Of a DNA stretch of 10,414 nt, positions 6,103-10,414 are shown in pieces. The notes below the pieces were generated by a model. That model had not been told where the DNA came from and made no database searches. It saw only the letters and a program-made list of their open reading frames with translations. Made by a program: the position numbers and the translations under genes. Source of the stretch: Treponema sp. (GTDB lineage Bacteria; Spirochaetota; Spirochaetia; Treponematales; Breznakiellaceae). Every line of letters begins with the position of its first letter. The first letter of the stretch is position 1. The stretch covers positions 1 through 10,414 of the forward strand of contig WQZW01000028.1 of the NCBI GenBank assembly GCA_009780545.1, in the 5' to 3' direction.

Positions 6103-6341
6103 CAAGACAGGAATCGCCCTTATTTTCGACAAACGTTTTTCCCGTAACCACCCTTGCGTTTGTCAAACCATTCTTATAATCCATAATGACTTTTCGGAAT
6201 ATAAGAATCCTTTCTCCGGCCGGCAACGGTATATCGTATTTTATTTTGTCAAAAAACATTTCAAGATTGCACTGAAAGTACTTTTTGCCTTTAATCCTCC
6301 ACGGTTTTGGCTAAAGTACGTGCTATCCAAAAGTTCCTGCC

Positions 6342-6378
6342 AAAACGACGACCCCGCCATTCATGGCGAGGTCGCCGT
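6342..6378 (-). terminator. Intrinsic terminator of the zinc-ribbon gene
   Basis: On the minus strand ACGGCGACCTCGCC (6378-6365) pairs with GGCGGGGTCGTCGT (6358-6345) around an ATGAAT loop. The stem has 14 pairs, two of them G-U, and is followed by TTTT (6345-6342). The same two positions are mismatches on the plus strand, so the structure is oriented to the minus strand. It lies about 63 nt after the zinc-ribbon stop. Confidence 0.75.
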
Positions 6379-6441
6379 CCGGGAAATTGCAGGTTTACCG
6401 CATTTGCGTTTCCGCGCCGGGAAAAGCGTGCATTCCGTCAG

Positions 6442-6696
6442 CTACTTTTTATTCCACCGTTCCAATCTTTTCATTCCACGGGTAAAGATCCATGCAATGA
6501 TTTTCGGCGTTCCGGTTTCAATCATTTTTTTACGGCAAAATTGCTGGAACTCCTTGACGGTTGTTTCCCCGCCGACAAATTCTCCGTTCTGGAAGCAATA
6601 GCTGCAGTATTTCTTGTTTGTTGTTCCGTCGCTATTTGTTCCGCCACCCTGAGGATCCTTGTTTATGGGCATCCCGCAACTTTGACACATTTCCAT
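6442..6696 (-). CDS. Small zinc-ribbon protein
   Basis: This 84-residue protein begins MEMCQSCGMPI and carries two zinc-binding knuckles, CQSC (C4, C7) and CSYC (C31, C34), joined by a Gly/Asn-rich linker (GGGTNSDGTTNKKY). FQNGEF follows. This pattern matches the 'putative zinc ribbon' family (PF12674), whose role is unknown. The rest is a basic tail with one extra Cys (C54) and IIAWIFTRGMKRLERWNKK at the end. I chose the ATG at 6696 because AAGGAG (6703-6708) lies 6 nt upstream. An in-frame ATG at 6717 (MNKKECG...) is 7 nt after the -10 box and could start a leaderless form. It is probably monocistronic, with a promoter upstream and a terminator downstream. Confidence 0.9.
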   Translation of the reverse strand: MEMCQSCGMPINKDPQGGGTNSDGTTNKKYCSYCFQNGEFVGGETTVKEFQQFCRKKMIETGTPKIIAWIFTRGMKRLERWNKK

Positions 6697-6724
6697 GCCG
6701 CACTCCTTTTTGTTCATTTTATTG

Positions 6725-6753
6725 AAGATACCCGGTTCTTGAAGGAATGTAAA
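6725..6753 (-). promoter_or_regulatory. Promoter-like TTTACA-17-TATCTT before the zinc-ribbon gene
   Basis: TTTACA (6748-6753) and TATCTT (6725-6730) are 17 nt apart on the minus strand. The transcription start is predicted at about 6717-6718, giving a ~21-nt leader with AAGGAG for the ATG at 6696. Confidence 0.5.
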
Positions 6754-6758
6754 GTACC

Positions 6759-6824
6759 CCGGTTAATCGGCAGGGACCGATTGGCCTCGGAGGTCTGTCT
6801 TGCAAACCTCCGAGGTTTTACCGG
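6759..6824. other. Possible three-way-junction RNA structure
   Basis: A closing pair CCGGT/ACCGG (6759-6763 with 6820-6824) encloses two hairpins: AATCGG-caggga-CCGATT (6765-6782) and the 10-bp CCTCGGAGGT/ACCTCCGAGG (6785-6794 with 6806-6815). On the plus strand the second hairpin is followed by TTTT. It lies between the lipoprotein gene and the zinc-ribbon promoter; it may be a bidirectional terminator or a small structured element. Confidence 0.45.
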
Positions 6825-6837
6825 TCGATGTGGGAAC

Positions 6838-6874
6838 TAAAAGAAACCGCCAAATTCCAATCGACTCAGCGGTT
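6838..6874 (-). terminator. Terminator-like hairpin with U-rich tail
   Basis: In minus-strand RNA AACCGC (6874-6869) pairs with GCGGUU (6850-6845) across an 18-nt loop, followed by UCUUUU. The loop is long, so it is weaker than a textbook terminator. It is the first hairpin with a U-rich tail after the lipoprotein gene. Confidence 0.45.
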
Positions 6875-6875
6875 G

Positions 6876-6915
6876 CCTAACCGAGTTCATCCTTTAAGGG
6901 ATGAACTCGGTTAGG
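6876..6915 (-). terminator. Perfect 17-bp hairpin just after the lipoprotein gene
   Basis: CCTAACCGAGTTCATCC (6876-6892) pairs perfectly with GGATGAACTCGGTTAGG (6899-6915) with a 6-nt loop. It starts 7 nt after the TAG stop at 6923. No U-run follows directly; it may act with the neighbouring hairpin at 6838-6874 or stabilise the 3' end of the long mRNA. Confidence 0.65.
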
Positions 6916-6922
6916 TAGGTTG

Positions 6923-9900
6923 CTAGTAAACTCGAACCGGACGCACCAGGAACGAGCCGTCTTTCTGCCTGTCCCCGCTCTCGTTGGGGGATTTCAGGTT
7001 TACCACATTGGCCATGCTGTGGCCCCAGGCATCAGTCTGGAAGGAGGTCCAGAAGGAACCGGCCTCGAATTCGATGCCGCTGGCGGAAAGTGCCAGGATG
7101 TCGGACATCGAGGGGAGGAACCAGCCCTGCCTCATATGTTCGAAGCCGGGTTCATAGTGGTTCCTGGCAACTTCGGCGGCGCTGCCCTCCAGATCGTCAC
7201 GCCCGGATTCCCCGAAAGCCCGAAGGATAAGCTCCGTGTTATGGTAACCAAGGATACGGTTTATCCTTGTCAGCTTGTTTCCGACTATGATTACGTCCCG
7301 ATCATCGCCGGCGGCGGCGCCGACGTTGCCTGCCACCGTTCCCGTAACGTCTATCCATGTAGGGGTACCGGCTATCGTAAACCTCGGTTGCCAGGGGTAA
7401 GTTCCGGGCTTGGCCTGGGTTGCCACCTCGATATAATGGAAGATTTGGGTACTGCCGTCGGCCAGAGTAACCTCGAAGCCGTCCTCCTCGAACCAGAAGA
7501 GCATTCCGCCGGCCGGCCCCTCCTCCCCGATCTCGGGATTTCTCCAGTGGGCGTACAGGTTCGTGTCCTGCCCAAAAACCATGGTGTCCAGGCGGACGTA
7601 ACTGCCCTGGCCCGAATCCTCCGGCCCGAGGGGAACGAGCGTCCAGCCGTAGAACACCAGGGTTTTGTCCGCGTGCCTCGGGTTGACCGGCTCCTCGGCC
7701 ATGGGTTGGCCCGCATCGACCGATACCCGGAAGACCGGCTCGCCGTTTTGCGGATAGAAGTTGACGGCAAAGACCTTTACCCACAGGGCAAAAAGCTCGG
7801 TATCGTCGGCAAAGGATTCCGTGCCGGGATCGGCTATGCGGTCGCCCGTGCCGTTCTCGCCTAAAAACCAGCCCCTAAACTCGAAGCCGGCATTGACCGG
7901 GTCCGCAGGGACATTGCCGCCCAGGGTTTTCCCGGCATCGAGGTACCGCAGATCGGCCGCTTGCCCGTTGGCCGGGTTGAAGGTAATCGCATAAACCCGT
8001 GTCCAGTTGGCATACAGGACGGTGTTTACCATAAAGGAGTGATTTCCGAGATCGGTAATCGGGCTCCCGCCGCCTGCGGCCTCGGTGAACCAGCCCTCGA
8101 AGCGATAGCCGTTCCTGGAAGGTTCCGCCGGAGCGTTCGTGCCCAGGGTTTCCCCGAGGGCCAGTTGCATTGTTTCGACAAGGCCGCCGTAACCAAGGTC
8201 GAAGGTGATCGTAAAGACCGCCGTCCAACGGGCGTACAGGGTAACGTTTGCGGTAAAGACTTCGGTCCCGAAGTTGACCTGCGAACCTGCGTTGCCGGCT
8301 TCCCGCAACCAGCCTTCGAAACGGAAACCGTCCCGGTCGGCCGCGGGAACCTCCGCTCCGGTTTGGACAAAGGTCCGGCCTTTTTTCAGAAGCACCGGGG
8401 AAACGGGTTGCCCGCCCTGACTATCGAAGCTTACCGTAACCAGCTCCCACCAGAAGGCGTAAAGCGTGGCATCGGCATTGAAGATGCGGCCGGCAAGGTT
8501 TGCGATCTCGGTTCCGCCGCCTTCGGCTTCGGTAAACCATCCGCTGAACGCATAGCCGGCTTTGACAGGATCGGCCGGAGTCCGGTATCCCAGGCTTCCG
8601 CCCTTTTCCACCTCAAGGACAAAGTCCGCAGAATCGCCCCCGACCGAACCGCCCTCAAGCTTAAAGCTTACCTTTACCGGAGCTTCCCAACGGGCGTACA
8701 GTACCGTGTCGGTTTTCGTGGCAAAGTACTCAAGATCGACAAGGCTCGCCGTACTTTCCGGGCCGTCAAACCAACCGAGGAAACGGTACAGGGAGAATGC
8801 CGGGTTCTGGGGTTTGGGAACGCCGGATGCGGCAAAGGTCGTATTCCACCGGAGGCAGTATATCCTGTCCTCAAGGCCGCTGTCCTCAGGCAGACCGGTT
8901 TTCATCACCAGGGTGATCTTGACCGGGGCGATCCACCGAGCATACAGTTCGGTGTCCTTATCGAAGCGATGAGTGAGCAAGTCGATTTCAGTTTCGCCGG
9001 AAGCCAGGTCGGACCAACCGTCAAAGGTATAAACTCCCCCATGAGGATTGACCGGATGGTCGGCAAGCGGCAGGGTTTCGCCCCGTTCCACCTGAAGTTT
9101 GATGACGGCAAATCCCGGATCAACCGGCAACCCGTTTGCAAGGTAAAAGGTTACCGTATAGGACGGTACCCAGCGGGCATGGAACTCGGCATCCTCGGTA
9201 AAGGGCAGCGACTCGTTAAAGAGCTGCCCGCCTTTGCCGAACCAGCCGGTAAAGCGATTGCCCGCGAGCTCCGGCTTTTGGGGAAGGTCAACGCCCGCAC
9301 CGGCAAAGCTGTTTCCCCGTTCCACTTTCACAAGGATTTTCCCGGAACCGTTCTCCGGATAAAAGCTGACGGTAACCGGCGGAATCCACCTTGCGTACAG
9401 TTCGGTGTCGTCATTGAAAGTCGCCACCTCGAAGTCCACCAAGGTTCCGCCCTCCGACTCGCTGAACCAGCCGGCGAAAATGTACTGAGGCCGGGGCAGC
9501 ATCCGGGGAACCTCCTCGTCCGATTCGGCAAAGGTCTTTCCCTGCAAAATCTTGACGGTATCGAACGGGCTGCCGTCATCATTGAGGAAGCTGATGTCAA
9601 TGATCTTGTCATCAATGCCGACCACCGGCCCCAGGACATTACTGTTCACTTGGCCCGAGGCAAAGACCGCCCGGGCAAAGATGCGGAAGCCGACATCGGC
9701 GTTGGTCAGCAGGTACCGGCTGTCGCTCGCGTCGGCAATCTCGACGGGACCGCTGCGGCTGAGGTTCCGGACACGGAACCACTTCCAAACGTACCCCGCC
9801 TTGAGGTTCTCGCCTTGTGCGGAAAGCCATTCCCCCTCACTTGCGATTCCCGAAATGCTGAGGGTGGGTTCGGGGACGGACAACGTCTGGCCGCTGCCAT

Positions 9901-10090
9901 CCAGGTGGGACGGGTTCGGGCAGCCAGCAAGAGCCAGGCCTAAGGCCAGCATTGCCAACGTAAATACCCTACCCGGTACCGTAAGGCGTTTACCTCCAAA
10001 CGGTACGGCGACATGAGACTTCGACATGATGGATGGCCGGACGGAAAGATTCCGCCCGATCATCCTTGTTTCGGATGATTTTGGGTCCAC
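6923..10090 (-). CDS. Lipoprotein with nine InlB B-repeats and a DUF1566-like C-terminal domain
   Basis: This is a 1055-residue surface lipoprotein counted from a GTG at 10090. The signal sequence ends in the lipobox LALAGC (Cys57). An Ig-like module of about 80 residues follows (about 70-158: EPTLSISG...YVWKWFRV...YLLTNADVGFRIFARAVF). Nine tandem repeats of 70-80 residues (about 163-851) follow, each of the form 'v.vtF....G.......v..G.......P..p.......F.GWf.........D..tf..dt.LYArW'. This is the InlB B-repeat/Listeria-Bacteroides repeat (PF09479 type). The C-terminal domain (about 852-1055) has GPAGGMLFWF, HYIEVATQ, WFLPS, FWTSFQ and VRPVRVY, matching the DUF1566-like domains that end many Treponema surface proteins. 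GGAGGAG (10096-10102) sits 5 nt before the GTG, so I chose that start. It leaves a long N-region before the hydrophobic core; an ATG at 10027 would give a more usual signal peptide but has no ribosome site. Probable role: host or matrix contact, by family inference. Confidence 0.9.
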   Translation of the reverse strand: MDPKSSETRMIGRNLSVRPSIMSKSHVAVPFGGKRLTVPGRVFTLAMLALGLALAGCPNPSHLDGSGQTLSVPEPTLSISGIASEGEWLSAQGENLKAGYVWKWFRVRNLSRSGPVEIADASDSRYLLTNADVGFRIFARAVFASGQVNSNVLGPVVGIDDKIIDISFLNDDGSPFDTVKILQGKTFAESDEEVPRMLPRPQYIFAGWFSESEGGTLVDFEVATFNDDTELYARWIPPVTVSFYPENGSGKILVKVERGNSFAGAGVDLPQKPELAGNRFTGWFGKGGQLFNESLPFTEDAEFHARWVPSYTVTFYLANGLPVDPGFAVIKLQVERGETLPLADHPVNPHGGVYTFDGWSDLASGETEIDLLTHRFDKDTELYARWIAPVKITLVMKTGLPEDSGLEDRIYCLRWNTTFAASGVPKPQNPAFSLYRFLGWFDGPESTASLVDLEYFATKTDTVLYARWEAPVKVSFKLEGGSVGGDSADFVLEVEKGGSLGYRTPADPVKAGYAFSGWFTEAEGGGTEIANLAGRIFNADATLYAFWWELVTVSFDSQGGQPVSPVLLKKGRTFVQTGAEVPAADRDGFRFEGWLREAGNAGSQVNFGTEVFTANVTLYARWTAVFTITFDLGYGGLVETMQLALGETLGTNAPAEPSRNGYRFEGWFTEAAGGGSPITDLGNHSFMVNTVLYANWTRVYAITFNPANGQAADLRYLDAGKTLGGNVPADPVNAGFEFRGWFLGENGTGDRIADPGTESFADDTELFALWVKVFAVNFYPQNGEPVFRVSVDAGQPMAEEPVNPRHADKTLVFYGWTLVPLGPEDSGQGSYVRLDTMVFGQDTNLYAHWRNPEIGEEGPAGGMLFWFEEDGFEVTLADGSTQIFHYIEVATQAKPGTYPWQPRFTIAGTPTWIDVTGTVAGNVGAAAGDDRDVIIVGNKLTRINRILGYHNTELILRAFGESGRDDLEGSAAEVARNHYEPGFEHMRQGWFLPSMSDILALSASGIEFEAGSFWTSFQTDAWGHSMANVVNLKSPNESGDRQKDGSFLVRPVRVY
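7538..9604 (-). repeat. Nine tandem InlB-type B-repeats within the lipoprotein gene
   Basis: Approximate repeat borders from protein alignment by eye, N- to C-terminal: 9604-9377, 9376-9161, 9160-8924, 8923-8678, 8677-8441, 8440-8219, 8218-7997, 7996-7775, 7774-7538. The most constant blocks are 'F.GW' in the middle and 'LYA.W' at the end. The third and ninth units lack the usual Phe after GW (GWSDL, GWTLV). The fourth is longest and has RIYCLRW in place of the usual V..G strand. DNA identity between units is low, so recent duplication is unlikely. Confidence 0.9.
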
Positions 10091-10095
10091 AGATG

Positions 10096-10102
10096 CTCCT
10101 CC
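10096..10102 (-). promoter_or_regulatory. Shine-Dalgarno GGAGGAG deciding the GTG start of the lipoprotein
   Basis: The complement of 10096-10102 is GGAGGAG, 5 nt before the GTG at 10090. Neither in-frame ATG downstream (10063, 10027) has a well-spaced ribosome site. A small leader hairpin CCGGC-caaaaa-GCCGG (10126-10141) lies just upstream. Confidence 0.65.
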
Positions 10103-10151
10103 AAGAAGTATTTTGTTATGTCCGCCCGGCTTTTTGGCCGGAACATATACC

Positions 10152-10180
10152 ATGCTAACCATATTCCAACCAAAAGTCAA
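10152..10180 (-). promoter_or_regulatory. Promoter-like TTGACT-17-TAGCAT before the lipoprotein gene
   Basis: TTGACT (10175-10180) and TAGCAT (10152-10157) are 17 nt apart on the minus strand. The start is predicted near 10145, giving a leader of about 55 nt with one hairpin and a strong Shine-Dalgarno. The rest of the intergenic DNA to about 10357 is AT-rich and shows no other gene. The open frame of the lipoprotein continues to 10276, but that part carries these signals and is probably not translated. Confidence 0.55.
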
Positions 10181-10357
10181 GGAAAAAATATCGAATTTTG
10201 AAGGTTCTGCCGGAAATTTAGACAAAAAATGAGATAAAATGGTGAAAATGCCATGACAAAGGACAAAACATTTCAAAAACAGCCCTCGATTTTACAAATA
10301 ATGAGGATATAGGTCCAAAAATTGCCTTTTTTCAACAGATCGGACGCTTTATTTGGT

Positions 10358-10414
10358 ATGAAACGTCGTGTTTTATCAAAACGTCGGGAATTCGGCGACC
10401 ATGGTAAGGAAACG
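10358..10414 (+). CDS. Possible start of a divergent plus-strand gene (19 codons, cut by right edge)
   Basis: An ATG at 10358 opens a frame (MKRRVLSKRREFGDHGKET) still open at the window end. It coincides with the point where base composition changes from AT-rich intergenic to GC-rich, as at the start of other genes here. It has no clear Shine-Dalgarno. An alternative minus-strand frame is also open from the right edge to about 10282, so the direction of the next gene is not settled. Too short to identify. Confidence 0.3.
   Translation, partial: MKRRVLSKRREFGDHGKET

Noticed and set aside
6068..6259. 64-residue N-terminal extension of the membrane protein from the ATG at 6259
   Set aside because: The DNA is AT-rich with different codon use, has no ribosome site for that ATG and contains the promoter-like sequence for the shorter start. 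Kept only as an alternative.
4991..6601. Plus-strand frame of 536 codons spanning two genes and an intergenic gap
   Set aside because: It crosses a transporter start, a promoter region and another gene in antisense; its sequence is low-complexity Gln/Gly/Glu-rich and matches no family.
7538..9604. Tandem repeats considered as a CRISPR-like or recent DNA duplication array
   Set aside because: Repetition is at the protein level with ~220-245-bp units and little DNA identity; there are no short identical repeats with spacers.
7961..9943. Long plus-strand open frame (660 codons) opposite the lipoprotein gene
   Set aside because: It is antisense to a gene with clear domains, has no recognisable motif, and arises from the GC-rich codon use of the minus-strand gene. 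The same applies to the plus-strand frame at 6920-7864.

Overview
The window most likely comes from a host-associated spirochaete of the Treponema group. This is inferred from gene content and style rather than a marker gene. It has a lipoprotein built of InlB/Listeria-Bacteroides-type repeats ending in a 'GPAGG..F / WFLPS / FW(T)S / VRPVR' domain, a PEGA plus FGE-like membrane protein, a small CxxC zinc-ribbon protein and a spirochaete-style lipobox. Coding DNA is GC-rich and intergenic DNA is clearly more AT-rich. All confident genes lie on the minus strand; only the extreme right edge may hold the start of a plus-strand gene.

Right to left, in the direction of transcription: (i) 10090-6923, a 1055-residue lipoprotein with a signal peptide, one Ig-like module, nine B-repeats and a C-terminal DUF1566-like domain, followed by several strong hairpins; (ii) 6696-6442, a small zinc-ribbon protein with its own promoter and terminator; (iii) 6067-5288, a multi-spanning membrane protein of unknown function; (iv) 5161-3959, a divergent sodium:dicarboxylate symporter-family (SDF) transporter; (v) 3877-2402, a membrane-anchored PEGA protein with a catalytically incomplete FGE/sulfatase-modifying-factor-like domain; (vi) 2343-2148, a short intergenic region packed with inverted repeats; (vii) 2108-508, a compact smpB - CYTH - dCMP deaminase cluster; (viii) 293-1, the first part of a membrane protein with its own promoter upstream.

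The cluster in (vii) combines ribosome rescue (SmpB), a CYTH-fold phosphohydrolase/cyclase-like enzyme and pyrimidine deoxynucleotide metabolism (dCMP deaminase), probably on one transcript. The other genes look like separate transcription units: promoter-like hexamers and hairpins lie between them. No mobile element, CRISPR array, tRNA or rRNA was recognised.

No obviously new multi-gene system is visible. The most notable non-gene signal is that three neighbouring genes each have a -35/-10 pair whose -10 box lies exactly 6 nt before an ATG. This predicts leaderless mRNAs. Other points of interest are the divergent nine-repeat lipoprotein, the inverted-repeat element downstream of the PEGA gene, and a transporter lacking the signature motifs of its family.
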